Origin: Amycolatopsis thermophila
GTDB taxonomy: Bacteria; Actinomycetota; Actinomycetes; Mycobacteriales; Pseudonocardiaceae
Reading direction: 5' to 3'
NCBI RefSeq assembly: GCF_030814215.1
Contig: NZ_JAUSUT010000001.1
Location: 4,836,001 to 4,900,000, forward strand
Length of the DNA: 64,000 bases
Within the stretch, counting starts at the first letter, position 1. Every line of letters starts with the position of its first letter. The position numbers and the translations under genes are program-made. A model generated the notes under the pieces. It saw only the letters and a list, made by a program, of their open reading frames with translations. It was not told the origin of the DNA and searched no databases. This document shows positions 33,733 to 43,893 of this stretch, piece after piece.

Positions 33733-35036
33733 ACGCAGGGACGCCGTGTGGCGCGGGGGTGTCCGTGGACACCGCCGGCATCGAGAAGGCGATCGCGGAC
33801 ATCGCGGCGGGGCGGCCGGTGGTCGTCGTCGACGACGAGGACCGCGAGAACGAGGGCGACCTGATCTTCGCGGCCGAGAAGGCCACACCGGAGCTGCTGG
33901 CCTTCATGGTGCGCTACACCTCCGGCTACGTGTGCGTGGCGCTCACCGAGGAGGACTGCGACCGCCTCGACCTGCCGCCGATGTACCACACCAACCAGGA
34001 CCAGCGCGGCACCGCGTACACGGTCACCGTCGACGCGGCCGAGGGCATCACCACCGGCATCTCCGCGGCCGACCGCGCGCACACCACCCGCCTGCTGGCC
34101 GACCCGAAGTCGCAGGCCGGTGACTTCCGGCGGCCCGGTCACGTCGTACCGCTGCGCGCCAAGGAAGGCGGCGTGCTGCGCCGCCCCGGGCACACCGAGG
34201 CCTCGGTCGACCTGGCCCGCATGGCCGGGCTGCACCCGGCCGGTGTGCTGTGCGAGATCGTCTCCCAGAAGGACGAGGGGGACATGGCGCGCCGGGACGA
34301 GCTGGAGGTGTTCGCCTCCGACCACGACCTGCAGATCATCACCATCGCCGACCTGATCGCCTACCGGCGCCGCCACGAGAAGCAGGTGGAGCGGGTCGCC
34401 GAGGCGCGCATCCCGCTCGATGCGGGGGTGTTCCGCGCGGTCGGGTACGACAGCCTGCTCGACGGCATCGAGCACATCGCGTTCGTCTACGGCGACATCG
34501 GCGACGGCGAGGACATCCTGGTGCGGGTGCACTCGGAATGCCTCACCGGCGACGTGTTCGGCTCGCTGCGGTGCGACTGCGGCCCGCAGCTGGAGGCGGC
34601 GCTGCGGATCGTCGCCGACGAGGGCCGCGGGGTCGTGCTCTACATCCGCGGGCACGAGGGCCGGGGCATCGGCCTGCTGCACAAGTTGCAGGCGTACCAG
34701 CTGCAGGACCTGGGCGCGGACACCGTCGACGCGAACCTGGCGCTCGGGGTGCCGGCGGACGCGCGGGACTACGGCACCGGCGCGCAGATCCTGTGCGACC
34801 TGGGTGTCCGGTCGATGCGGCTGCTGACCAACAACCCGGCCAAGCGGATCGGGCTGGAGGGCTACGGGCTGCGGATCACCGGGCGCGTGCCGCTGCCGAT
34901 CTCGCCGAACCCGGAGAACCTGCGCTACCTGCGCACGAAGCGGGACCGGATGGGGCACGACCTGTCCAACCTCGAGGAGTTCGACCAGGTCGGCGCCGAC
35001 CTGGAGGCACGGAACGGCAATGGTGCGGCACAGTGA
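33729..35036 (+). CDS. ribBA: 3,4-dihydroxy-2-butanone 4-phosphate synthase / GTP cyclohydrolase II
   Basis: A 435-residue bifunctional enzyme that starts both branches of riboflavin synthesis. The RibB domain (about 15-220) has the acidic loop [11 protein letters not shown] and the [17 protein letters not shown] segment. The RibA domain (225-415) has zinc-binding cysteines in [19 protein letters not shown], then [15 protein letters not shown] and [14 protein letters not shown]. All zinc Cys residues are present. The GTG start overlaps ribE by 4 bp. Confidence 0.98.
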   Translation: MNAGTPCGAGVSVDTAGIEKAIADIAAGRPVVVVDDEDRENEGDLIFAAEKATPELLAFMVRYTSGYVCVALTEEDCDRLDLPPMYHTNQDQRGTAYTVTVDAAEGITTGISAADRAHTTRLLADPKSQAGDFRRPGHVVPLRAKEGGVLRRPGHTEASVDLARMAGLHPAGVLCEIVSQKDEGDMARRDELEVFASDHDLQIITIADLIAYRRRHEKQVERVAEARIPLDAGVFRAVGYDSLLDGIEHIAFVYGDIGDGEDILVRVHSECLTGDVFGSLRCDCGPQLEAALRIVADEGRGVVLYIRGHEGRGIGLLHKLQAYQLQDLGADTVDANLALGVPADARDYGTGAQILCDLGVRSMRLLTNNPAKRIGLEGYGLRITGRVPLPISPNPENLRYLRTKRDRMGHDLSNLEEFDQVGADLEARNGNGAAQ

Positions 35037-35108
35037 GCGAGGACGACCGCAGGGCGGAATCGCTCCGAGGGGACACAGCGCGTTTCCCGCTCAGGGGATC
35101 GGCGCTGA

Positions 35109-36103
<995 letters not shown>

Positions 36104-36570
36104 CCGTTGTTCGCCGGCGGCTCGCGGGCCGGCCCGGCGTGGTGCGGCTGGCAGGGGCTGCGGACCCGCCGCCCGGCGTGACCAGGGGCGCGCGCCCTGA
36201 GTGCGGATCCCGGCGTCAGTGCCGATCCGCGGGCGCGCGAGGGGCGTGGTTCGCGCAGGACGACCGAGCGCCCGCGCGCGGCCCGTGGCTGGCCCGGCAC
36301 GGCGCGGTGCGCCATACCGGCCGGGGCTGCGGACCTGCCGCCCGGGTGACCAACGGGGCGCACCCTGAGTGCGCATCCCGGCGTCAGTGCCGATCCGTTG
36401 GCGCACGAAGTGGCCCGGTCCGTGCAGGACCGGGCGGTCGCGCGCGGCCCGTGGCTGGCCCGGCGTAGCGCGGTGCGCCATACCGGCCGCCGGCCGCCGC
36501 CCGTCGCCCGGCGCCGTGAACCTCGCAGCCGGACGGACCCGCTCGCCGTGCGGGCGCGGCCAACCCGCCA
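36104..36570. other. Intergenic region filled by a long repeat
   Basis: No supported gene. The whole stretch between ribH-orf and xthA is made of about two and a half diverged copies of a 166-168 bp unit (see the repeat entry). Frames here are biased and lack ribosome-binding sites. Confidence 0.7.
36127..36510. repeat. Direct repeat, 166-168 bp unit, about 2.3 copies
   Basis: CTGAGTGCGGATCCCGGCG at 36197 recurs as CTGAGTGCGCATCCCGGCG at 36365 (168 bp apart), and GTGGCTGGCCCGGC at 36285 recurs at 36451 (166 bp apart). A diverged first half copy starts near 36127. Each copy includes the segment CGGTGCGCCATACCGGCCG or a relative. It resembles an intergenic expansion; no dyad or ORF function is evident. 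Confidence 0.85.
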
Positions 36571-37347
36571 TCACACCGTCAGGTCGACCACCACGGGGGC
36601 GTGGTCCGACGTGCCCTTGCCTTTCCGCGCCTCGCGGTCGACGTAGGCGTCGCTCACGGCGCCGGTGAACTTCGCCGACCCGTACACCAGGTCGATGCGC
36701 ATCCCGTTGTTCTTCGGGAACGCCAGCTGCCGGTAGTCCCAGTAGGTGTAGGGCGTGTCGTACTTCAACGCGCGCGGCAGGACCTCCTCCAGGCCCGCCT
36801 CGCGCAGCGCCGCCAGCGCCGCGCGCTCGGCCTCCGTCACGTGCGTCATGCCGTCGAACAGCGTGATGTCCCAGACGTCGTCATCGGTGGGGGCGATGTT
36901 GAAGTCCCCGAGCACGGCGAACGGCCGGTCCTCCACCGCCTCCGCGGCCACGGTGGCCCGCAGCGCCGACAGCCACCGCAGCTTGTACTCGTAGTGCGGG
37001 TGCGACACCTCACGCCCGTTCGGCACGTACACCGACCACACCCGCACCCCGCCGCACGTCGCGCCGATCGCGCGCGGCTCGGACGCGTCCTCGTAGGTCG
37101 GCTCGCCGTCCAGCCCGCGCCGCACGTCCGCCAGGCCCACCCGGGACAGGATCGCGACCCCGTTCCACCGGCCCGTGCCGTACGCCGCGACCTCGTACCC
37201 GGCCTCGGCGACCTCCGCCGGGAACGCCTCCGTCGCGCACTTCAGCTCCTGCAGGCACACCACGTCCGGCCGCGCCGAGTTCAGCCAGGCCAGCAGGCGC
37301 GGCAGCCGCGCGGTGACGGAGTTGACGTTCCAGGAGGCGATGCGCAT
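36571..37347 (-). CDS. xthA: Exodeoxyribonuclease III
   Basis: A 258-residue AP endonuclease / 3'-exonuclease for base-excision repair. The exonuclease-endonuclease-phosphatase fold motifs are all present: ASWNVNSVTARL at the N-terminus, LQELKCA with the metal-binding Glu, YVPNGRE, the catalytic GDFNIAPTDDDVWD, and C-terminal SDHAPVVV with the Asp-His pair. The ATG at 37347 gives MRIASWN. It is divergent from uvrC, another repair gene; about 90 bp separate the starts. Confidence 0.97.
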   Translation of the reverse strand: MRIASWNVNSVTARLPRLLAWLNSARPDVVCLQELKCATEAFPAEVAEAGYEVAAYGTGRWNGVAILSRVGLADVRRGLDGEPTYEDASEPRAIGATCGGVRVWSVYVPNGREVSHPHYEYKLRWLSALRATVAAEAVEDRPFAVLGDFNIAPTDDDVWDITLFDGMTHVTEAERAALAALREAGLEEVLPRALKYDTPYTYWDYRQLAFPKNNGMRIDLVYGSAKFTGAVSDAYVDREARKGKGTSDHAPVVVDLTV

Positions 37348-37424
37348 GATCGGAAGAATCGCATACCCGCACGCCCCGGCCGCACCCGGCAGGAGGGGTG
37401 TCTCGGACCGTCGGAGGGGAGCCA

Positions 37425-37430
37425 TAGGCT
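37425..37430 (+). promoter_or_regulatory. Putative uvrC -10 box, leaderless start
   Basis: TAGGCT ends 7 nt before the GTG at 37437; the intervening GGAGG is too close to the start for normal use, so a leaderless transcript is likely. Confidence 0.5.
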
Positions 37431-37436
37431 GGAGGC

Positions 37437-39380
37437 GTGGCTGACCCGTCCACCTACCGTCCCTCGCCGGGGAGCATCCCGGAGCAGCCCGGCGTGTACA
37501 AGTTCCGCGACGCGAACAAGCGGGTCATCTACGTCGGCAAGGCCAAGAGCCTGCGCAGCAGGCTGAACTCCTACTTCGCCGACCTGTCCGGGCTGCACCC
37601 GCGCACCCGGCAGATGGTGACCACCGCGGCCAGCGTCGAGTGGACCGTCGTCACCACCGAGGTCGAGGCGCTCCAGCTCGAGTACAACTGGATCAAGGAG
37701 TTCGACCCGCGGTTCAACGTCCGCTACCGCGACGACAAGTCCTACCCCGTGCTGGCGGTGACCCTGCACGAGGAGTTCCCGCGCCTGCACGTCTACCGCG
37801 GCCCCCGCAAGAAGGGCGTGCGCTACTTCGGCCCGTACGCCCACGCCTGGGCGATCCGCGAGACGCTCGACCTGCTGCTGCGCGTGTTCCCGGCGCGCAC
37901 CTGCTCCAACGGCGTCTTCCGCCGTCACGGCCAGATCGGGCGCCCCTGCCTGCTCGGCTACATCGACAAGTGCTCCGCGCCGTGCGTGGGCCGGGTGAGC
38001 GCCGACGAGCACCGGCAGATCGTCGACGACTTCTGCGACTTCCTGTCCGGCAAGACCGACGCGATGGTCCGCCGCCTCGAGCAGGACATGGCCGAGGCCG
38101 CCGAGTCGCTGGAGTTCGAGAAGGCCGCCCGGCTGCGGGACGACATCGGCGCGCTGCGGCGGGCGATGGAGAAGCAGGCCGTGGTGCTCGGCGACGGCAC
38201 CGACGCCGACCTCGTCGCGTTCGCGCACGACGAGCTCGAGGCCGCGGTCCAGGTCTTCCACGTGCGCGGCGGCCGGGTGCGCGGCCAGCGCGGCTGGGTG
38301 ATCGACAAGGCCGACGAGATGGGCGTGCCCGACCTCGTCGAGCAGTTCCTCACCCAGTTCTACGGCGAGCAGGTCGAGCTCGCCGACCAGGGCACCGATC
38401 TGGGCACCCCGGTGCCGCGCGAGGTCCTGGTGCCGGAGCTGCCCGCCGACGCCGAGGCGATGACGGAGTGGCTGTCCGGGCTGCGCGGGTCGCGGGTGCA
38501 GCTGCGGGTGCCGCAGCGCGGCGACAAGCGCGCGCTGGCGGAAACGGTGCAGCGCAACGCCGAAGAGGCCTTCGCCCAGCACAAGCTGCGCCGGGCGGGC
38601 GATCTGACCGCCCGCTCCGCCGCGCTCGCCGAGCTGCAGGAGCACCTCGGGCTGGACAGCGCGCCGCTGCGCATCGAGTGCGTCGACATCAGCCACACGC
38701 AGGGCACCGACGTGGTCGCCTCGCTCGTGGTGTTCGAGGACGGCGTCGCGCGCAAGTCGGAGTACCGCCGGTTCGCGTTGCGGGAGGCCGCGACCGAGGG
38801 GGACGTCGCCTCCATCGCCGAGGTCGTGCGGCGGCGGTTCGCCCGCTACCAGACCGAAACGCAGGAGGGCCTGGCCGGCGACAAGCCGGGCATCGACCCG
38901 GAGACGGGACGGCCGCGGAAGTTCGCCTACCCGCCGAACCTGCTCGTGGTCGACGGTGCCGGCCCGCAGGCGACGGCGGCGGCGGACGTGCTCGCGGAGA
39001 TGGGCATCACCGACATCGCCGTGGTGGGCCTGGCGAAGCGGCTGGAAGAGGTGTGGCTGCCCGGTGATCCCGACCCGGTGATCCTGCCGCGCACCTCCGA
39101 GGCCCTGTACCTGTTGCAGCGGGTGCGGGACGAGGCGCACCGGTTCGCCATCGCCTACCACCGCGCCAAGCGCGCCAAGCGCGTGCAGGTGTCCGCTTTG
39201 GACGGTGTGCCCGGGCTGGGGCAGGCGCGCCGGGCCGCGTTGATCAAGCACTTCGGGTCGGTGAAGCGGCTGAAGGAAGCAGGGGTGGACGAGATCGCGG
39301 AGGTGCCGGGCGTGGGCAAGCGCACCGCCGAAGCGATCTTCGCCGCGTTGGCATCGCAAGGGGAGTCGGACAAGAAGTGA
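37437..39380 (+). CDS. uvrC: Excinuclease ABC subunit C
   Basis: A 647-residue nuclease that makes the two incisions of nucleotide excision repair. The GIY-YIG domain is at the N-terminus ([27 protein letters not shown]). A UvrB-binding segment lies near residues 205-240 ([22 protein letters not shown]). The RNase H-like C-terminal nuclease has [13 protein letters not shown] and [10 protein letters not shown], and a helix-hairpin-helix closes the protein ([12 protein letters not shown]). It leads the uvrC-rapZ-yvcK-whiA cluster, which is strongly conserved in actinobacteria. Confidence 0.98.
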   Translation: MADPSTYRPSPGSIPEQPGVYKFRDANKRVIYVGKAKSLRSRLNSYFADLSGLHPRTRQMVTTAASVEWTVVTTEVEALQLEYNWIKEFDPRFNVRYRDDKSYPVLAVTLHEEFPRLHVYRGPRKKGVRYFGPYAHAWAIRETLDLLLRVFPARTCSNGVFRRHGQIGRPCLLGYIDKCSAPCVGRVSADEHRQIVDDFCDFLSGKTDAMVRRLEQDMAEAAESLEFEKAARLRDDIGALRRAMEKQAVVLGDGTDADLVAFAHDELEAAVQVFHVRGGRVRGQRGWVIDKADEMGVPDLVEQFLTQFYGEQVELADQGTDLGTPVPREVLVPELPADAEAMTEWLSGLRGSRVQLRVPQRGDKRALAETVQRNAEEAFAQHKLRRAGDLTARSAALAELQEHLGLDSAPLRIECVDISHTQGTDVVASLVVFEDGVARKSEYRRFALREAATEGDVASIAEVVRRRFARYQTETQEGLAGDKPGIDPETGRPRKFAYPPNLLVVDGAGPQATAAADVLAEMGITDIAVVGLAKRLEEVWLPGDPDPVILPRTSEALYLLQRVRDEAHRFAIAYHRAKRAKRVQVSALDGVPGLGQARRAALIKHFGSVKRLKEAGVDEIAEVPGVGKRTAEAIFAALASQGESDKK

Positions 39381-40273
39381 CGGGAGAGACGATGGCCGAG
39401 GACCGGGGCACCGGCATGGAGGTGGCCGTGGTCACCGGGCTGTCGGGTGCCGGCCGCAGCACCGCCGCGAAGTGCCTGGAGGATCTGGGCTGGTTCGTGG
39501 TGGACAACCTGCCGCCCGAGCTGATCGCCACGATGGTCGAGCTGGGGGCGCAGGCGCGCGGCGCGATCACGAAGGTGGCCGTGGTGATGGATGTGCGCTC
39601 GCGCGCGTTCACCGACGACCTGTCGTCGATCATCAAGGACCTCGACGCGCGCGGCTACAAGCCGCGGGTGCTGTTCCTGGAGGCCACCGACGCGGTGCTG
39701 GTGCGCCGGTTCGAGCAGGTGCGCCGCGGCCACCCGCTGCAGGGCGACGGGCGGCTCATCGACGGCATCACCGCCGAGCGGCAGATGCTCGCGCCGCTGC
39801 GCGAGGAGGCCGACCTGGTGCTGGAGACCTCCGCGCTGTCGGTGCACGACCTGCGCGCAAAGATCGAGGACGCCTTCGGCAGCGAGTCGGCCACGCAGAC
39901 CCGCGTGACCGTGCTGTCGTTCGGCTACAAGTACGGTCTGCCGATGGACGCCGACCTCGTGATGGACGTGCGGTTCCTGCCCAACCCGTTCTGGATCCCG
40001 GAGCTGCGCGACCACACCGGCCTCGACGCCGAGGTGCGCAACTACGTCCTGTCCCAGGAGGGGGCCGAGGAGTTCCTGGACCGCTACCACCAGCTGCTGC
40101 GCCTGATCGGCGCCGGCTACCGGCGCGAGGGCAAGCGGTACCTGACGCTGGCCGTGGGCTGCACGGGCGGGAAGCACCGCAGTGTCGCCATCTCCGAGGA
40201 GCTGGCGCGGCTTTTGTCCAATGAGGACGGTATGGCGGTGAAGGTGATCCACCGGGACCTGGGACGCGAGTGA
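39377..40273 (+). CDS. rapZ: RNase adapter / nucleotide-binding protein RapZ (YvcJ)
   Basis: A 298-residue nucleotide-binding protein. In E. coli RapZ controls glmZ small-RNA decay; in Gram-positives YvcJ hydrolyses nucleotides and acts with YvcK on cell-wall precursor supply. The N-terminal P-loop reads [13 protein letters not shown], with Arg where Lys is usual; this substitution also occurs in actinobacterial relatives, as I recall. The C-terminal domain has the typical [24 protein letters not shown] and [18 protein letters not shown]. It overlaps uvrC and yvcK by 4 bp each. Confidence 0.95.
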   Translation: MTGETMAEDRGTGMEVAVVTGLSGAGRSTAAKCLEDLGWFVVDNLPPELIATMVELGAQARGAITKVAVVMDVRSRAFTDDLSSIIKDLDARGYKPRVLFLEATDAVLVRRFEQVRRGHPLQGDGRLIDGITAERQMLAPLREEADLVLETSALSVHDLRAKIEDAFGSESATQTRVTVLSFGYKYGLPMDADLVMDVRFLPNPFWIPELRDHTGLDAEVRNYVLSQEGAEEFLDRYHQLLRLIGAGYRREGKRYLTLAVGCTGGKHRSVAISEELARLLSNEDGMAVKVIHRDLGRE

Positions 40274-41247
40274 CGGGGGCGTTGCGCGCCGTCGCGCTGG
40301 GGGGCGGGCACGGGCTGCACGCGACCCTCACGGCGTTGCGGCGGTTGACCACGGACGTGACCGCGGTGGTCACGGTGGCCGACGACGGTGGCTCGTCCGG
40401 GCGGTTGCGGCGCGAGCTGGGGTTGCTGCCGCCGGGGGACCTGCGGCAGGCGCTGGCCGCGCTCGCCGTCGCCGAGACGGGCGAATCGTTGTGGGCCGAG
40501 GTGTTCCAGCACCGCTTCGGCGGTAACGGCGCCCTGACCGGGCACGCGGTCGGCAACCTGGTGCTCGCCGGGCTGTTCGAGGTGCTGGGCGACCCGGTGC
40601 TCGCGCTGGACGAGGCCCGGCGCTTGCTGGGCGTGTCCGGGCGGGTGCTGCCGATGTCGCCGGAGCCGCTGGAGATCGAGGCGGAGGTGTCCGGCCTCGA
40701 CGACGACGGCTCGTTGCGGCGCATCCGCGGCCAGGTCGCGGTGGCGAGCACGCCGGGCCGGGTCGAGCGGATCACGCTGCGCACGCCGCAGCGTCCGGGC
40801 GGGGAGCCGTCGGCGTGCGACGAGGCGGTGCAGGCCGTGCTGGACGCGGAGGTGGTGTTCCTCGGGCCCGGTTCGTGGTTCACGAGCGTCCTCCCGCACC
40901 TGCTGGTGCCCGGTTTGCACGACGCGTTGCTGCGCACCCGGGCCACGAAGATCGTGGTCCTGAACCTCGTCCCTCAGCCGGGTGAGACGGCGGGGTTCTC
41001 ACCCGAACGGCACTTGGACGTACTCTTCCAGCACGCGCCCGGTCTGCGGGTGGACGCGGTGATCGCGGACCGGGACTCGGTGCCGGCGCCGGCCCGCCTG
41101 CGGGACGCGGCGGCGGGACTGGGGGCCAAGGCGCTTCTGGCGGACGTGGCGGACCCGGGTCGCGAGGGTGTGCACGATCCGGATGCGCTGGCCGGCTGTG
41201 TGCGGGAAGCTCTCGGTCTCAGCGGGACCGAGGGCCGGAAAGGGTAG
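40270..41247 (+). CDS. yvcK: YvcK/GlmR-family gluconeogenesis factor
   Basis: A 325-residue UDP-sugar-binding regulator needed for cell-wall precursor supply on gluconeogenic carbon in Bacillus and mycobacteria (CuvA). The Rossmann-like start ALGGGHGLHATLTALRRL and the VTVADDGGSSGRLRRELGLLPPGDLRQALAAL motif are diagnostic of the CofD/YvcK fold. FLGPGSWFTSVLPHLLVPG is also conserved. It lies between rapZ and whiA, in the usual order. Confidence 0.95.
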   Translation: MTGALRAVALGGGHGLHATLTALRRLTTDVTAVVTVADDGGSSGRLRRELGLLPPGDLRQALAALAVAETGESLWAEVFQHRFGGNGALTGHAVGNLVLAGLFEVLGDPVLALDEARRLLGVSGRVLPMSPEPLEIEAEVSGLDDDGSLRRIRGQVAVASTPGRVERITLRTPQRPGGEPSACDEAVQAVLDAEVVFLGPGSWFTSVLPHLLVPGLHDALLRTRATKIVVLNLVPQPGETAGFSPERHLDVLFQHAPGLRVDAVIADRDSVPAPARLRDAAAGLGAKALLADVADPGREGVHDPDALAGCVREALGLSGTEGRKG

Positions 41248-41256
41248 GGAGGGGCC

Positions 41257-42243
41257 ATGGCGATGACCGCCGCCGTGAAGGACGAGCTCAGCAGGCTGCA
41301 GATCACGAAGATCGGGCCGCGCCGGTCCGAAGTCGCGTCGATGCTGCGCTTCGCCGGTGGCCTGCACATCGTGGGGGGACGGGTGGTGGTGGAGGCCGAG
41401 CTCGACACCGGTTCGGTCGCGCGACGGCTGCGCAAGGAGATCCACGAGCTGTACGGGCACCATTCGGACGTGCACGTGCTGTCCGCGGGCGGGTTGCGCA
41501 AGACGACGCGGTACATCGTCCGGGTGGTTCACGACGGGGAAAGCCTGGCCCGTCAGACGGGGCTGATCGACCAGCGGGGGCGCCCGGTGCGGGGCCTGCC
41601 GGCCGCGGTGGTGTCCGGCGGGATCGCGGACGCCGAGGCCGCTTGGCGCGGGGCGTTCCTGGCGCATGGTTCGCTCACCGAGCCGGGGCGTTCGTCGTCG
41701 CTCGAGGTCACCTGCCCGGGGCCCGAGGCGGCGCTGGCTCTCGTCGGGGCGGCGCGGCGGATGGGCATCCAGGCCAAGTCCCGCGAGGTGCGGGGCGCGG
41801 ACCGGGTGGTGGTGCGCGACGGCGACGCGATCGGTGCCCTGCTGACGCGCCTGGGCGCGCACGCGAGCGTCCTGCAGTGGGAAGAGCGCCGGATGCGCCG
41901 TGAGGTCCGGGCGACGGCCAACCGGCTGGCCAACTTCGACGACGCCAACCTGCGCCGTTCCGCCCGCGCGGCGGTCGCGGCGGCCGCTCGGGTGGAACGA
42001 GCGCTGGACATCCTGGCCGACACCGCGCCGGAGCACCTGCTGGCGGCGGGCCGGCTGAGGCTGGACAACCGGCAGGCGTCGCTGGAGGAGCTGGGCCAGC
42101 TGGCCGACCCGCCGATGACGAAGGACGCGGTCGCCGGGCGCATCCGCAGGCTCCTCGCCATGGCCGACAAGCGGGCCAAGGAGCTGAACATCCCGGACAC
42201 CGAAAGCGCGGTGACGCCGGACATGCTGGAAGAAAGCGTGTAG
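41257..42243 (+). CDS. whiA: Sporulation/cell-division regulator WhiA
   Basis: A 328-residue DNA-binding protein that, with WhiB, activates septation genes during sporulation in Streptomyces. The N-terminal LAGLIDADG-like domain (about 10-215) has [28 protein letters not shown] and [16 protein letters not shown]. The C-terminal helix-turn-helix has [33 protein letters not shown]. The ATG at 41257 follows a GGAGGGG ribosome-binding site. Together with bldD in this window it indicates a developmentally complex actinomycete. Confidence 0.97.
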   Translation: MAMTAAVKDELSRLQITKIGPRRSEVASMLRFAGGLHIVGGRVVVEAELDTGSVARRLRKEIHELYGHHSDVHVLSAGGLRKTTRYIVRVVHDGESLARQTGLIDQRGRPVRGLPAAVVSGGIADAEAAWRGAFLAHGSLTEPGRSSSLEVTCPGPEAALALVGAARRMGIQAKSREVRGADRVVVRDGDAIGALLTRLGAHASVLQWEERRMRREVRATANRLANFDDANLRRSARAAVAAAARVERALDILADTAPEHLLAAGRLRLDNRQASLEELGQLADPPMTKDAVAGRIRRLLAMADKRAKELNIPDTESAVTPDMLEESV

Positions 42244-42254
42244 CGCGGGGTGCG

Positions 42255-42293
42255 GTCCGGCAGCGCCCGGCCGGGGTGACGCGCCTGCCGGAC
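42255..42293 (+). terminator. Possible hairpin terminator after whiA
   Basis: GTCCGGCAG (42255-42263) is complementary to CTGCCGGAC (42285-42293). It begins 12 nt after the whiA stop and has no T-run, so it would be a weak or factor-assisted terminator. The right arm resembles a sequence also seen after ggt (29284). Confidence 0.4.
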
Positions 42294-42324
42294 GTACGAC
42301 GAACACGCCCGGCACCGCCGAACT

Positions 42325-43116
42325 TCACCTCAGCAACGGTTCCACCGCCGCCGTCGCCTCGGTCACCTCGCGCATCGCGCTGGCCATCGCCGTGCCGCTC
42401 GGCCGGTGCGTCAGCACCACCACGACGTAGCGGTCGCCGGGCCCCACCAGCCCGCTCGTGTGCGCGTCCACGCCGCCGCGCCCGGCGGCCCACCCCTGCT
42501 TGATCGCCCAGCTGCGACCGGGCAGCCCGTCCGGGATCCCGAAGTGCTGGTTCGTGCCGTCCGCGGCCACCTGCGGCGCGTCGCGGAGGGGGTCGAGTAT
42601 CAGCCGGCGCTGGGACGGCGGCAGCGACAGCACCGCCTGGTACACCTTCAGCACGTCGGCCGCCGACAGCAGCGTGTCGCCCCACCGGCCGGCGTCGGCG
42701 GGCGGTTCGGTGGCGGTCAGGCCCAGGGCGCTCGCCGTGCGGCGGACGATCTCCGGGCCGCCGCCGGAGGTCCACAGCTCGTCGGCGATCAGATCGTCGC
42801 TGTAGGCGAGCATCCGGGCGACCCTCGGGCTCGGCCGCTGCGGGGTCACGTGCCCGCGCTGCACCAGGTCGAGCGCGATGAGGAGTTTCACCAGCGACGC
42901 CGACCGGAACCGCGCGCCGGTGTTGTCGCCGCGCAGGACGTCGTCCGTGGTGCGGTCGTAGACGAGGACGCTCGTCGCGGAGGTTTCCGCCGCCACGGTG
43001 CCGCTGGAGGTCCCGCGCAACGCGAGCGCGCTGCCCAGGGCGACGACGACCGCGACGACCGCGACGGCGAGGATGATGATGGGGCCACGGCGGAGTGGCC
43101 GGGTTCGCACGGACAT
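42325..43116 (-). CDS. Serine hydrolase, class A beta-lactamase-like, membrane-anchored
   Basis: A 263-residue protein with an N-terminal signal anchor (IIILAVAVVAVVVALGSALAL, about residues 13-33) and an extracellular serine-hydrolase domain. The S-x-x-K nucleophile motif is SLVK in FRSASLVKLLIALDL; the second element is YSDDLIADELW (SDD for SDN), and the KTG position is probably KQGWAAG. Class A beta-lactamases and related D,D-peptidase-like proteins share this set. Lack of the canonical SDN and KTG makes true beta-lactamase activity uncertain. It is divergent from a two-component system by about 100 bp, so regulation by that system is plausible. ATG 43116 was preferred; an in-frame ATG at 43161 is an alternative. 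Confidence 0.78.
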   Translation of the reverse strand: MSVRTRPLRRGPIIILAVAVVAVVVALGSALALRGTSSGTVAAETSATSVLVYDRTTDDVLRGDNTGARFRSASLVKLLIALDLVQRGHVTPQRPSPRVARMLAYSDDLIADELWTSGGGPEIVRRTASALGLTATEPPADAGRWGDTLLSAADVLKVYQAVLSLPPSQRRLILDPLRDAPQVAADGTNQHFGIPDGLPGRSWAIKQGWAAGRGGVDAHTSGLVGPGDRYVVVVLTHRPSGTAMASAMREVTEATAAVEPLLR

Positions 43117-43218
43117 GCCGATCAGCGTCGGGCGGCGATGTCCGGGTCCCATCGTCGTCATGTCATGGTTTCGCAACAGAGTCGCCGCAGTTGGTGAACC
43201 ACCGCCATAATCGGCCGC

Positions 43219-43893
43219 GTGCCGACTGTGCTGTTGATCGAGGACGACCCGGCTGTCCGGGAAGGACTGTGCCTGGGCCTGCGCCGGCACGGTCACGACG
43301 TCCAGCCGGCCCCCGACGGGGAACGCGGCTTGACCCTGCTCGCCGCGCGCCGCCCCGACCTCGTGCTGCTCGACCTGATGCTGCCGGGCATCGACGGGTT
43401 CGAGGTGTGCCGCCGCATCCGCGCCACCGGCCCGGTGCCGATCATCATGCTCACCGCCCGCGGCGACGACATCGACGTCGTCGGCGGTCTGGAGGCCGGC
43501 GCCGACGACTACGTGGTCAAACCGGTGCAGCCGCGCGTCCTGGACGCGCGGATCAAGGCGGTGCTGCGGCGCGGCGCCACCCAGGGCCACGACCGGGAGC
43601 GCCACGCCGACCTGGTCATCGACCGCGCCGCGTGCGAGGTCACCAAGAACGGCGAACCGGTGCGGTTGACGCCCACCGAACTGCGGCTCCTGCTCGAACT
43701 GTCCCGCGTGCCCGGCCGCGTGTTCAGCAGGCAGCAGCTGCTGGAACTGGTGTGGGAACACGACTACCTCGGTGACTCGCGGCTGGTCGACGCGTGCGTC
43801 CAGCGTCTGCGCGCGAAGCTGGAGGACGTGCCGGCCGCCCCGGTCTACGTGCGGACCGTGCGCGGCTTCGGCTACCGGTTCGGTCCACTGTGA
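43219..43893 (+). CDS. OmpR-family response regulator
   Basis: A 224-residue DNA-binding response regulator. The receiver domain has the acidic pair D9/D10, the phosphoacceptor D52 in LVLLDLMLPG and the lysine in DDYVVKP. The winged-helix output domain (about 125-222) ends in the typical YVRTVRGFGYRF. It is followed by its histidine kinase (4-bp overlap) and a lipoprotein. The set resembles the Streptomyces CseB/CseC envelope-stress system, but no sigE gene is adjacent, so the name is not assigned. Confidence 0.93.
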   Translation: MPTVLLIEDDPAVREGLCLGLRRHGHDVQPAPDGERGLTLLAARRPDLVLLDLMLPGIDGFEVCRRIRATGPVPIIMLTARGDDIDVVGGLEAGADDYVVKPVQPRVLDARIKAVLRRGATQGHDRERHADLVIDRAACEVTKNGEPVRLTPTELRLLLELSRVPGRVFSRQQLLELVWEHDYLGDSRLVDACVQRLRAKLEDVPAAPVYVRTVRGFGYRFGPL

